From Adenanthera pavonina (lineage: Eukaryota > Streptophyta > Magnoliopsida > Fabales > Fabaceae), in the NCBI GenBank assembly GCA_026686845.1, contig JAIVEN010000007.1, forward strand, positions 32,299,001-32,363,000: DNA of 64,000 nucleotides. The letters run 5' to 3'. The number at the start of each line of letters is the position of its first letter. Within the stretch, counting starts at the first letter, position 1. This document shows positions 45,180 to 57,306 of this stretch, one piece after another. The notes under the pieces were generated by a model, which had not been told where the DNA came from, did no database searches, and saw only the letters and a program-made list of their open reading frames with translations. Position numbers and translations under genes: made by a program.

Positions 45180-47712
45180 CTCCTCATCTAATTATTCATC
45201 ACTCGACTTAGTTGATTGATGAACAATGTCATCTATAACTGACCGAATATGTGCATCATCTACTTCTTCACTTGGAACCATACTATCTCATAAATAATGT
45301 TCACCAAGGTCATCATCAAGAGCATCAATTAACTGAGGTTGAGGATTTGCCTTATCTTGCAATGGTGCATCTTCATTATCATCAACATCATCATTAGGAG
45401 CATCAATCCTATTCCTTACTTTTGTTCTAATAACAACAAGCTAATCTTTTTTACTAGGGATTGATTTTGGATACGGTGTAAAATAGACTTGTTCAACTTG
45501 TTGCGCAAAGATAAATGGATCATTTCCCTTGTATGTCTTTTTTTCATTGACTTCCACGATTTCATATTTAGGACAAATTTTAGTCCCACGATTAGTTTGA
45601 TCATACCACTTGCAATTGAAGACTTTCAAACGCTTTAGTGGACTACTAATGAATTTTAATTGTATTATGTCCTTCAACACACCATAATAAGATGATTCAA
45701 CTTGACCATGGCCAATTCCTTTAATACTTACTCCACTATGGTTTGTCTTCCTCTCTTTTGCCCAATCATTTGTATGAAACTTATAGCCATTCACAGACCA
45801 TTGATCAAACCTTTGAACATCTCTTAGAGGACCCCAAGCCAAAGAAATTAACAATTCATCTATTATCCCATTTTGAGGGTTTGGAACCTGGTCAAAGTGA
45901 AACCTTCAGCATTGATGCAAAATATGTACAAGTATAGGAAGTAAGTAAGATAAACTTACATAATTTTTAAACCACTTAGGAAATTCAGAAGAAATTCATT
46001 TTTCCACCTCCTCAGTTGACAAATTCGGAAGTAGTTCCTCAAAATGCTTAAGGAAAGGCTTAACTTCAGGGCAATTAAGAAGAGCATACAATGTTATTGC
46101 ACTATGATCATTCTCTATAAGATAAGAAGTTCTTTGAGATGTTCTTCCACAAGGTTGCCCAAGATAGTTGAAGATAGAGATAGGAGGATAAGCATCATAT
46201 CCTCCACCATCATCATTCCGAGGAACTCTCCTAGTTCTTGATTGAACATGAGTTTCAAAATAATAAGAGCAGAAAGTTGAAGTTTCTTCAAGTATGTATG
46301 CTTCACAAATAGAACCTTCAACATGGGCTTTATTTTTTACCTTCCTCTTTAACGTGTACAAAACCTTTCAAATGGATACATCCACCGGTATTGCACAGGC
46401 CCACCAACTATAGCTTCATACACTAAATGAACAGGTAAATGCTCCATGACATCAAAAAAACTTGGAGGAAATATCATTTCAAGTTGACAAAGAATAATAG
46501 GAATGTTCTGCTCCATTACTTCAAGGCTACTTACTTGTAAAGTTGGAGCACGGAGATCTCGAAAGAAATGGCTTAACTCTATTAAAGCATTAGATATCGG
46601 GGTTGGTAAACAAGTGCATACTATTGGTAGTAACCTCTCCATAAAAACATGACAATCATGACTTTTCATTCCAACTAATGTGCAAGTTTTCATATCAATA
46701 CACCGACCCAAGTTGGATGCATAACCATCTGGAAGCTTCAAAGTTTTAACCCATTCACACACTGCCCGCTTTTGCTCTATAGTAAATGTATATGTAGCCT
46801 TAGGTCTGGTCCTTTTACCATTGTATGACTTCTCCAAGTGCAGGGAGGGCCTTTTTACAATATTTAGCTATATCTAGCCTTGCATTGTCATCATCTTTTG
46901 TCTTTCCTTTCACATTCATCATTATATTGAACACATTATGGAACACATTCCCCTCTGTATGCATTACATCTATGTTATGTGGATTCAGCAAGTCATGCCA
47001 ATAGGGAAGATCCCAAAATATACTATGTTTAGTCCAATTATGATTTTCACCGTACCCCTTCAAACGTAGGTTTGGTGATTCAATTATTCTAGGAAATCCC
47101 CTAATTTGGTCATACAACTCCTCTCTTTAATACCTTGATGGTTGAGGTGAATCCTCTATTCCATTCTTTTTTAAATTTTATTTATTTCGCCTAAACTGAT
47201 GATTTAAATGTAAGAGAATTGACGATGACAATCAAACCAACATATTTTACCCCAATGCTGTAAGTAGAATGCATTTGAACGATCCATGCAAATTGGACAT
47301 GCCAATCTTCCTGATGTCTGCCAGCCACTCAACATGGCATATGTTGAAAAATCATTTATAGTCTATAAAAGGGCAACCCTTAAATTGAAATTTTGTTTTG
47401 AAGAAATGTCATAGGTCATCACACCCTTTTCCCAAAGCAACTTCAAGTCATCAACAAGAGGTTGTAAGAAAACATCAATTCTACTCTTTGGATTACTAGG
47501 GCCCGGTATTATAACTATCAAGAACATGTATTCTCATCGCATACACATCCCCGGCGGAAGATTATACGGAGCAACAAACACAGGCCAACAAGAGTACGGC
47601 CTTGAACCCAAGTTAAATGGTGTAAAGCCATTAGCACAAAGCCCTAACCTCACATTCCATCTGAAGGATGCGATAACACATCTTCTTCACAATGATTTTC
47701 ATGGTGCCAGCA
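45180..47712 (-). pseudogene. TNP2-like CACTA transposase, central and C-terminal part
   Basis: Minus-strand order from 47712 down. First WHHENHCEEDVLSHPSDGM. Then VRLGLCANGFTPF, PYNLPPGMCM, VIIPGPSNPKSRIDVFLQPL, TINDFSTYAMLSGWQTSGRL and ACPICMDRSNAFYLQHWGKI. Next FWDLPYWHDLLNPHNIDVMH (47117-46815). Then a DUF4218 region (46837-46349, with IPIILCQLEMIFPPSFFDVM). Then 46361-45996 with DDGGGYDAYPPISIFNYLGQ. Then a DUF4216-like region (45854-45441) and an acidic tail to about 45180. This is the domain order of plant TNP2 (DDE-type) transposases. Several stops and frameshifts (near 47640, 47520, 47360, 47170 and 45990) make it non-functional. Confidence 0.85.
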
Positions 47713-50234
47713 TGTAACACCCCTCATGATTTCTTCATTGGTGTTGTCTTCAGGACGGAGGAAGGCTCAAGTGGAGTCTGGAAAAGCTCCACGCCGCGGC
47801 GAGAAGCAGGGCCACCGCGGTGAGAAGTAATTCCAGTGGCATTGTTCGGCTGAACGTGGTGGAGTCGTGGCGAGGTATGCTGAGGCCACGGTGAGATTCA
47901 GGAAATTTGTTTAAATCCGGATCATTTCAGTCGATCGGGAAAGAAAGAAACGGAGGAAACCGATGGAGAACGCAAGGAGAAGTGCTAGGGTTCGAGTTTT
48001 CCGGCTTCTAGGAGTGATTTTCGGACCTCAAGAGCTTGGATTCAAGTTGGTAAGTGTTCTCTACTCCTCCCTCTCCATTTTCTTCGGTTAAAATTTGGGA
48101 TTTTCGGTGTTAAGGTTCGATTTCCGGTTTGGGGATGAAATCCACCGATTGAAATGGATGATTTGAGGTTAATGGAGTGTGTTTTGGTATCATTGTTGCT
48201 TGGATATGAGTTTTGAAGGGTGTATGTGTGATTTGAGCTTAACCCTAGGTTGTTCTTGGTTAGGGCTCTTGGGAATCCGAAGTGTAGGAGGTTGTGTAGT
48301 GTTTGAGTGATCCCTAAGAGCTTATTGATGCATGAAAAGGGTGTTGGAACCTTGGGTTAGGTCAATGTGGTTGAATTGTGATGTTTGGTTTATTGATATA
48401 TTGTGTTAATGGAAGAATTGTGGTATTGTGAAGGTTCTTGGCTATCGAGAGGGGATTCATGTGTATTAAACAGTTCAAGGAAGCTTGTGGAACTCGTGTG
48501 AGTGTGGTAACGACAGTTAAGGTAACCAGATGTATGTTTGTATTGTATTGCTTGTATGGTATGATAGAACGTATATCTGTATGTTTATGCATGTTCCTTT
48601 TTATACCACAATATTGATTGTGTATATGTATGGTTTTCTTATATATTGTGGTATGCATGGCTAGTTGATGTATGATGGTTGTATAGTTATATTGTGATGT
48701 GTAGCATCCCCATACCATTGCATGTTGGCATGTCCATATGATGATTGCGATGATAATGATATATATATGCATAGAGGCATGTTGGCATGACATTGACATC
48801 ATCACCATACGATTGCATAGTGAGAGATTGAAGATGAGGTGATGGTGATATGATATGAGATGAGATGATGATATGATAAAGATCCCTGTCGCTAAATCCT
48901 CTCCATGGGAGAGCCAGGCGGCAGAGGATAATATGATATGATGAAATATCCCTATCACTAAATCCTCTCCTTGGGAGAGCCAGGTGGCAGTGGATTTGGG
49001 GATGCATCTTCCCTAAATCACCATTAATTCGTGATGGTCCAGGGGAAGGAGAGCCACGGTCCGAGCTTTAGTGTAACCATTGGCCGGGTTGCATTAGAGT
49101 AAGGTGAGCTTGGTGATGTCCCGGAATCGGTCTTCACCAACTGTTGGAAGGGAATCATCTATTAAAATGTCTTGTGATGACGACAGCTCGTGGTTCTAGC
49201 CGTGTATGAGGGAGAACATGCATACCATTCATTAACATTGCATTGTACGATTGTGCGGGTCAGTATATATATATTGTGTGTGGTTGTCCACGGTTACTGA
49301 GACATTGTCTCACACCCTTCTCCCATGACTAACATTTTAGGTGACGGTTCGGGCATTGGTCCGGAGAAGACGTGTGAGTAGCAGCGAACGTGGGAATACT
49401 GGGTCTATGTAGTGTGTGTATTTTGGATACTGTGCCTCGTGCCAAGTAGGATAGTATGTTTGTAATGGATAGCTTAAAAGAATTGATAAAGGATTGGTAT
49501 GGATGGATGTATGTATGTTGTGTGTATGGTTGCATGGTTTGGATGTTGAAGTGTCTGTATGTTAGTATTGGTGAGTCCAGAGTGATGTTGGGCCTTATTG
49601 GTTTGTCTAAGGGCCTGTAACCCATTTGGTCAAGTTGGAATCCAAGGGGTCAAATCTCAGAGGAGTGGTTCCTTTGAGGTGAAACCTCTTTGGACAAGTT
49701 GGTTTGGGGGATTTGGACCTGAATGAGTGGTCTTTGAGTGTCCAGTTGCCTTTGGTGGCAAATGGACGTGGTTAGTGGTGAGTTTTGATCAATGAGTGGC
49801 CAAAACGGTGTCGAGGGTCTAGAATCTCCATACGGAGTTAGATTAAGGTAAAAGTGGTGTCTTTGGATAGATGGGGACGAGATTGACTTGTAGGAGTCAG
49901 AATTAAGTCAATCGGAGGTCGGAGCATAAAGTTATGGCGTCGGAAGTTCACCCCGGATTATGGAAGTTGCTGATATGGGATATCAGCATGGGGCGCCACG
50001 GCTCCAGAGTCCAGGCCGCGGCGCCAGTGAATCCAGAAGCGATGAAGAAACAGAGGAGGCCGGAGCCACAGCGGTACTGTAGCAGTCGCGGGCCCCAGCC
50101 TTATTTTTGGTATTTTGGGAGTCGTTTCCGCTGTTTGAAGTTTTGTAGAGTTGTTTCAAGGTATCGGGGTTGTGTTTGGTTTAAGTTGGAAGTTTTTGGT
50201 TAAGCTCAGGAGGTGTAAGGAGGTGGGTGTTACA
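47713..50234 (+). mobile_element. Del/Tekay-like solo LTR inside the TNP2 gene
   Basis: 2522 bp from TGTAACACCCCTCATG to GGTGGGTGTTACA. CAGCA stands before it (47708-47712), and GCA follows (50235-50237), so the direct repeat is 3 bp, or 5 bp if the terminal CA is shared with the target. It carries the hairpin block (48602-48655, here TACCACAATAT / ATATTGTGGTA), the TGAGACATTGTCTCAC palindrome (about 49299), and all GC-rich family blocks. It separates TNP2 residues ..LFTSNA from the WHHE stretch. The 198-residue minus frame at 48362-48958 and the frames at 48687-49007 and 49329-49625 are antisense readings of simple sequence. Confidence 0.8.
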
Positions 50235-50254
50235 GCATTAGATGTAAACAACCT

Positions 50255-51055
50255 CTAGAGTCTTGGAATAATTGGTAAATACCATATTTGTTTCCTCGAG
50301 ATCTCCTTGAACCTCCCTTTTCCAACTCTTGCCTCCTTAAATCTTGCATCTCTACAAAGTCGACATTCCCTATCATTGATTGTATCACCATAGTACAATA
50401 TGCATCCATTACAACAACAATCAATCTTTTGGTAACCACAACCAAGTTGTGAAACCAATTTCTTTGTTTGATACAAGTTTGCAGGCATACGATGATTAGC
50501 CGGTAAGATCTCACACATTAATGTGATAATTTCATTCATGCATGCCTCAGGAATGTTATAATCTGACCAAATGCTCAACAATCTTGTTACCAACGACAAT
50601 ACTGTGTGATTCTCACACCCATCCCATAATGGAGATTGTGAAGCACGAAGCATGTCATAAAACTTCGTAAAATTTGGATTGGGATCCTCAGGCATATCAA
50701 ATCTCTCAAATGATGGGCCAGCAGCATTCATAACCATTTGCTCATATGGATTAGAAGCCATGTGAATGTTCTCATCAATTGGAGCTACTTGGGGATGTTC
50801 TTCTCCATGGAAATGCTAATAATAATAGTTAGGCATAAACTGACTTTTGTACAAATCCATCTCGACTTCATCTGGTGTTTTAAACCTCTGACATTTACAC
50901 TTTAAGCATGGACATCTCAATTTCTTTTCGTGTTTAAATATCTCTTGTTGCATTGCAAACTCAACAAATTCATCCACCCCCGCAAAGAGCTCATCAGTGA
51001 TCATTCTACCCACACATCGATTATCAATCCAACAATGATGCATGGGAGGAGCCAT
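50255..51055 (-). pseudogene. TNP2-like CACTA transposase, N-terminal part
   Basis: 51055-50816 encodes MAPPMHHCWIDNRCVGRMIT through EKKLRCPCLKCKCQRFKTPD, the transposase-associated domain with its Cys-rich zinc-finger-like motif. 50761-50255 continues with EDPNPNFTKFYDMLRASQSP, VTRLLSIWSDYNIPEACMNE and CGYQKIDCCCNGCILYYGDT, typical of the segment before the TNP2 catalytic region. A stop lies between the two frames (near 50815) and another just after IPRL (near 50258). The rest of the gene resumes beyond the LTR insert at 47712. The start at 51055 fits the usual N-terminus of the family. Confidence 0.8.
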
Positions 51056-52379
51056 CTAAACCAATGTAGCACCATTTTAGCACATTAAATGATAATACCT
51101 AATTTGGTAATGCAAGACCTATATAAGTTGTAACAATAACACCAGTAGATCAATTCATTCTTATGTCTAATCCTTAAATCCCTTCCTTTTTCAAGCTAAG
51201 CCAAACCATACAAGTAGAGCAATGATACCCAATGTTTTTTCATGGAAAATCATGGTCATAAAACTATTTTAGGTGCTTCAAACTAGATGGATACATGCAA
51301 TCACTAAAGCCATGCTTGAGATGGAAGAGAACATTGGCATGCAATTCATTTATGAGATTCAAACTAAAACAAGACAAATAAAACACTCATTGCAATTTTC
51401 TCAAGCAAAATAATAGTAAAAATGAATTCACATGATCATATGTTTGCAAAACAATTTAATATTCACTAGCAATCTAATAACAACATCAATGAAAAATTTA
51501 TAGCAAAGCATATAAAAGCCCCAAAATTCACAGAAAAATGATATGATTGTTACCTTGCAGGATATTTTTGTAAGTTAGTTCAACAATAACAATACTAGAG
51601 AAAAATTTCCAACACCTGAAACTATTCCACCACTTACAACAATTAAGGACACATGGTTAAAGAAACTACAGATGGTTCTAACATCAAAATCGAAGACAAA
51701 AACTAATAATTATACATATATGTCATCTACTAAAAGCAATAATATCTCCCCCATTATAGCTTCCAGTTAAGCACAACTATACTAACTATGTTTAATTTCA
51801 TGTTAGTAGGACATAAGATCCTTGGAAATGTTATATCATCATCATAAAAAGAAGCTCACCTCTTTGAAAACTTCCTTGCAGATAGGCTATAAACCTGTGA
51901 TTTTAGCCAACCTGGGATAAAGTAGAAAATGCATCAACAACATAACTAAGTAAACTAATTCTTTGGTTCTACCAAAATAAGCTAAAAAAAAAGGAAAAAA
52001 AAAGTAAAAACCCATCTATTTGACTCATAACAAAAATAAATATATAGTTATGTATTGGATATTCAGCCCAACAATTAATGAAGGATGAAAAAATACTATG
52101 CGCAGATGTGTTTCTTGGAGGATCAATATTTAACAAGTCATGCAATAACTTGTTTGGCTTTGAATGATTTGACTGTAACTTTAAAAGCATTGCATACTCA
52201 TCCATATATGTTAAAATTACACAATCATTAGAAACATATAAGCTATAAAAAATTACATAGTCTAGAGACATAACTCTGGTGAGTTTTTGAGATTCAATTT
52301 ATCTTTTTTTTTTGTTATAAACAAAAAATACATCATACCGAAATTGAAATTATAGTCTACTATGGAGCTTGTTCTTCAT
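51056..52379. other. CACTA interior 5' of TNP2, no gene seen
   Basis: AT-rich sequence upstream of the transposase start on the minus strand. It probably contains 5' untranslated sequence or introns of the transposase transcript. The frame at 51969-52271 shows no family feature. Confidence 0.5.
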
Positions 52380-53033
52380 TATAGAGTTGGGAAATGGGCC
52401 AGCTCGCCCTAAAATGGGCTGAGCCACTGCGGGCCACCAGAAAACGGGCTGAGGGCGAGCCAGCCCATTTTCTGGCGGGTTGGGAAAATTCTAGCCCAGG
52501 ACCGCCAAGGTAGGTTGGCTGGTTAGCCAACCAACCCGCCAGATATTATATATATATATTTTTTGTAGTTGAATAATAACTTAAATGACCAATATGAATA
52601 ATAAAAACAATAATATGATTGATTCATAATTAAATTAGAAATAGAAATCACATAAACTATTAATTTATCAAAATATATTAACACATACTAATCATCATTT
52701 ATGTAAGTATTATAATTCAACAACATTAAATATAAAATATGGGAAAATTTCAACTCCAAGTATAAAACAATTCTAATTTCAAGTTTCAATATTAAACAAT
52801 ATATATAAAGGAATAGAAACAAGGTAATTTGAAAGAAAAAAAAATTAAAAAAAAAGTGAGATAAACGGGCTAACCCACGGGTATGGTGGGTTAGCCCGCT
52901 TAACCCGCGGGTTAAGCGGTCCGGACTGAAAAAAGACTGCCTCAATATGGGCTCTACTTTTTCTAGTTCAGGACCACCATAAAGAGGGCCAAAACGGGTC
53001 AACCTGCGAGTTGAAGCTGTTTTCCTAGCTCTA
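52380..53033. mobile_element. hAT-like non-autonomous element (MITE)
   Basis: About 650 bp. The left end reads TAGAGTTGGGAAATGGGC (from 52382) and the right end is the reverse complement of TAGAGCTAGGAAAACAGC. An 8-bp target duplication TTCTTCAT (52372-52379) and TTCTTCAA (53034-53041) has one mismatch. Subterminal regions are GC-rich with repeated GGGCTGAG / GCCAGCCC / AACCCGC motifs, in contrast to the AT-rich middle. Both the 8-bp duplication and TAG(A/G)G-type ends fit hAT MITEs. No transposase. It is nested in the CACTA element. Confidence 0.7.
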
Positions 53034-53041
53034 TTCTTCAA

Positions 53042-56000
53042 TGGTGAGATTGATAAATAGCCTCAGGACCATCCATGCTTTATTAACTCTTGTCTGATGC
53101 TTTCTTTTCCTTACCCTTCCTCCCCTTTTCCACTATCTTTCAATTCAAGATGGCTCAAGTCTTGGGCAAAAAAAGAAAAAAGATGTCCTAGGTCAAAAAA
53201 AAGAATCAAGATGTCCAAGCTTTTCAAAACAACTTTGACTGGTATTCCTTTGCACACTACTTTTATATGTTAACAATAGCCAAAATTTTAAGGTAGATCC
53301 TTTAATAACTTTACCTTTTCTTATGTCAGGAGGCAAGGAGTTTCTTTTGAATGTAACTAGAAGTCAGTTAATTATTTTATACATCTTTTTCAAAAATGAT
53401 AATCATTACAGCTACCAAAAAAACATTGAAATAAATTGAAGTCATGAAAAAAATATTAAGAATTCCAAAAGTAAGTTGACAAGAAATATGCAGACTAAAA
53501 ACTTTAAAAAAAAAACTTGGACATGCATAAAGAATTACCGAAACATCAATAAAATTTGTTCTGAACATGACTGTAGCATGGAAAAAAAAACATGATTAAA
53601 GTACTGGGGAAAAGCAAATAATGCTTGGGAGCTGGACAAAATCCTAAAGAAAAATATGATTATTTTAGGGCCTAATAATTTTTAGTATTTAGGTTACAAA
53701 ATATTAAGCATGATTATTTTAGGGCCTAATAACTTTCAAAGGGCTTCATAAATTTTATTTGGGCCTGGCCCATTAAGAATTTGGACACATTGACTTGATC
53801 CATGATAGGCGCATCATATATCAACAATGTTAAAATTAATATATTTTTTTTATTTACCAAATAAAAATCAATGGTTTTTTACCCAAAAAAAATCAATATA
53901 TTTTCAAGATAATAAACCTATTGATATTGTAGCAACACTTTTGTTCTCATCATTTTTAGCATACTCTACATCACCTTGAAAAGCTTTACTTTGAATGTGA
54001 TTTATTTAGTGAATATTGCTCTAAAATTGCTGAGAAACAATGCTTACCTTAGAAAAATAATGGTTTTCACCTTTCATTTTCCTGATAAGTCTATTTATGA
54101 ATAAATGTTAAAAGATTAGTTTGTTAAAGGAAAAGCACAAAAAGAAACAATCAGTAAGTAACATACCCTGCAAGCATCAAAATTCAAATGTCCGTATGAG
54201 CCACACCTAAATTTGAATAAAGGGATTCAATTCCTGCTGGGCTACAAACCAAAATGTGAAAAGTTACATCAATGGAGTCATATAGAATATAGATGAATAT
54301 CCCATCATTGGTTTATGTTATTCAATACCCAAAACATCACACATCAAAAGACATATTTCAATATTAAATTAAACAAAAATCTGATTTCTATAAGCTTCCA
54401 GATATAAATGCCTTATAGAATTGCTTGTTGAACCATGCATTAGGCATTTGCTCTTAGTGTTGGTTCGCACCAGCCACTTATTTTTAATTTCTGTCAGAAT
54501 CCTTGACAATCCCATAGAATAAGCATGGTTCCAAGTAATCAAACAACCATGAATTAAGATAGTATGAATTAAAACAAGCCATAAGCAGTTCTGGTTCCCC
54601 ACCCCATATATATGGCTACTAAATTCTCTTCACACATGCATCAAAATCCCTTTCAATAAGTCTATACACATCAAAGTCAATAAAGCATATGAACCAATAA
54701 AAATGTGAAATATTACATGGTAGTCTAGCATGACAAGTCACTGCATTACATGGCAGCCTAAGAGTTTCAGTTTCCTTCTACAATGACAATATTAAGTTGT
54801 TGTATTATCCCCATTAAAGTCTTGGCAATATTAACTCAGTGGAGATCAGCCACTAAATTTGATCTTGCCTATTCCTATATTAGTTTTTGTTAAATAAGTT
54901 CAATTTTTTTAATTCATAATTAATTAAATAATTTCATTCACAAAATATTTAAATGCTTTAGCAATTTATAACTAGAGTTAATTTGTAACATTTCAAAAAG
55001 TTAGGGATTTTTAATATGATTCTACAAAATTCAAGAAAACTTATATCTAGAGCTATTTCACAAACGCTTAATCAAGTAGCTAGTTGGTTGCTTAAAAGAG
55101 AGGTCGTTACGTAGCCATTGGAGATCATAGACTTGCTTAAGAGTTTTGATGGAGCATTAAACAATGCTATTTTCCCAAAACACAAAGCAAAGTCATAACA
55201 GAGCGCATTGTCCCCATTTTCTTGAGGCATATAACCCTGGAAAATGTTGTCATTTGAAGCTACTTCATAAGAGCTGGTCACTGTTGCTACTGACCCTACA
55301 AGATATTTATTAGGTTTATATCAAAATCAACAAAGCAAAAAAACAAAAATTCTAATTTGCAACAATCACAGTTTGTATTTCTTTTGCCATGCCTAAATAT
55401 GTATATCAGTAATGAGAAACGGCTAAGATAACGGCACTTCATTATATAGACCATGTACGATGATTGTCTAACTAACTCAAGCTCAAACTCTATTCAACTC
55501 ATAAAGTAGTATGCCAAACTAAGTACAATTAATTTGTTGTATGTTACAGTTAATCCAAACAGAGTTCGAACTTACTTTAATATGCTTGTAAATTTGCTCC
55601 ATGTTAGGACTTAAGCTGTTGTGAAATATTTGAGGATTGCCAAGGTAGAGAAGAAGACTCACCAATAGGTAACCAACCTGGATGGTCATACAATATTCTT
55701 AAAAAATAAGATAAAAAATAGTAGTCTTAGATAGATAATTTGGCCTTTGATTACTTGTGCAGAAGCTGTGGCATAGAAAAATGGCTACAACCTTTGCCAA
55801 AGTAGAGAACCAGCCCATTCTAAACTTTGTCCAATAAAACTTTGAAACAAACAAACAAGATATTATTAAATATAGTAGAAATATACAATTTAGGAGCATC
55901 ATTAGTAGCAGATTTTCCCTAAAGATGTCTAATAGCTATAACCAAAATAGATAATAGAAATCAGTAATAGGACTACCCTTCTCACTTGGTGTCCACTAGA

Positions 56001-56130
56001 ATAGCAAATTTTCTAACACCTTCATTTGTTCTGTCACTGTCATTCACTATCAGAAAGGAAAGATTCGAAGCCCTAGTTTGCTTGCTTAATAGAGTTGTTC
56101 ATTCTATGGCTTCTCTTTGACTAAGGAGGC
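53042..56130. other. CACTA interior, no confident gene; one candidate captured exon
   Basis: Mostly AT-rich and non-coding. A minus-strand frame at about 55293-55072 is preceded on that strand by an AG acceptor-like site. It reads SVATVTSSYEVASNDNIFQG, then YMPQENGDNALCYDFALCFG and ends in a stop. I do not recognise it. Other frames (53377-53568, 54369-54602, 55699-55902) have no supporting features. Confidence 0.35.
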
Positions 56131-56814
56131 TGTGCGTCTATTTTGAGTTTCCAACAGTGGCTTTCTTTTTTGTCCCACCACTGAGATTAGGATCAAAGGC
56201 CACTGCGATTGAAGGAAATGAGCATGGAGGAGATGAGCCACAAGATAAGAGGGAGCACAGAGCCAACTTTATGCAGCGCAGAACAGTGAACTGAAGACGA
56301 GATAGAAAGGCAAGGGCCGAGCGGTGAGGGCGACTTTGTGCGGAACAATACAGGTGGCTCAAAAATGAAAATGGGATTTGTGCAAAGCTGAACAGTGAGG
56401 AGCAGAGCCACCAAGGGGACAGTAAGGTGTGAAGGGAACGATTAAGGTGAGCCACGAAGGGAATGATGATGGTGAGCCACGAAGGGAGCAATGGAAGTGA
56501 GGAAGTGAGTGGTGTGAAAGAAGAAGGAGCTTGAGGTTTTTTGTTTTTCTTTGAGCAAAGAAATGAGGAATAAACAGAGCACATGGAAAATGGACTGAAG
56601 GAAAATTTTAGGATTTAGAATAGGGAGCCAAAAATCCATAGATTTAGAATTGGGGGGGGGGAATTTTCATCAGTATAAACTAAAGTTTTATAAAAAAATT
56701 AAGTGCCACACAAGAGTAAGTGTATGCAACTAGCTTAATGGTCAAATGTTGGCATGCTAACTAAGCAATCTGAAGTTCGAATCCTCAATCTAAACAATAC
56801 ACTATTTTTTCACA
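56131..56814. other. GC-richer block near the CACTA right end, function unknown
   Basis: 56138-56584 is clearly less AT-rich than its surroundings and is open on the minus strand for 148 codons (start near 56584), with a Ser/Leu/Pro-rich translation and no recognisable domain. It contains short imperfect repeats such as GAGCCACGAAGGGA and GTGAGCCACGAAG. In CACTA elements a GC-rich stretch inside the end can be the transposase promoter and first exon, so that is one reading; a captured fragment is another. A G-run at 56654-56663 follows. Confidence 0.35.
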
Positions 56815-57306
56815 TCCATATTTTCTCACAGCCAAGGCTTTGTGAGAACTTCTCACACAAAAGCAACCGTGAGAAATTCTCATGGAGAGAGCCTGTAAGA
56901 ACCATTGAAGGATAAGAACCTGTGTGAACAATAAAGAAGGTGAGCTTGAGACACTTTCTCACGAGTATATGGTGGTGAGAAATTCTCATAGCCATGTGGC
57001 TATGAGAATTTCTCACGGGCTTAAGGTTGTGAGAAATTTTTTTTTAGATATTTCTTTTATTTTTTTCCTTTTCCACTTTTTCTCACCAATGTTCTCACGC
57101 ATGTTTTCCGTGAGAAAATTTCCCGCCACCTTCCCGCCATGCCGCACAAAGGAGTCTCACACTTGTTCTCATGAAATGTTCTCACTACCTTTTATTCGTG
57201 AGAAAATCCATGAGAGTTTTCCTAAAAATGTTTTTCCATGAGAAATACTGTGAGAATTTCTCTCACAAGATCAAGGCCATGAGAAAATTGATGTTTCCTT
57301 GTAGTA
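56815..57306. repeat. CACTA right subterminal repeat array and terminus
   Basis: Dense TTCTCAC(A/G/T) and TGAGAA motifs in both orientations, mirroring 42470-42870 and ending in the inverted terminal repeat at about 57280-57306. The outermost base is A instead of the G expected from the left-hand CACTA. Confidence 0.85.

Larger units (their letters stand above)
42454..57306 (-). mobile_element. CACTA (En/Spm) element, 14.9 kb, near-complete
   Basis: The left end starts CACTACAAGAAAACATCAAT; the right end is its inverted match over about 27 bp with two differences, one of them the terminal base (…TAGTA instead of …TAGTG). The target duplication is TAA (42451-42453 and 57307-57309), and removal restores the copia LTR sequence seen at 28675-28700. 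Subterminal regions carry many TGAGAA/TTCTCA motifs. On the minus strand lie a TNP2-like transposase pseudogene (about 51055-45180) and a TNPA-like gene (44850-43099). A Del-like solo LTR (47713-50234) and a hAT MITE (52380-53033) are nested inside. Confidence 0.9.

Noticed and set aside
48362..48958. A 198-codon minus-strand open frame, the longest non-P450 frame in this part
   Set aside because: It is the antisense reading of ATG/ATGATG- and CAT-rich simple sequence inside a solo LTR and overlaps other frames. Sister LTRs do not keep it open.
47713..50234. A DNA transposon, based on TGTAACACCC/GGGTGTTACA inverted ends and a 3-bp GCA repeat
   Set aside because: Other copies of the same family have 5-bp duplications (TCAAA/TCAAT, ATCTA/ATCCA, AGAAT/CGAAT) and TG...CA ends, which fit an LTR better. 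The compact-element alternative is kept as a finding.
52688..53041. A 117-codon minus-strand frame
   Set aside because: It coincides with the right half of a hAT MITE, and its residues follow from GC-rich subterminal repeats and an A/T-rich centre.
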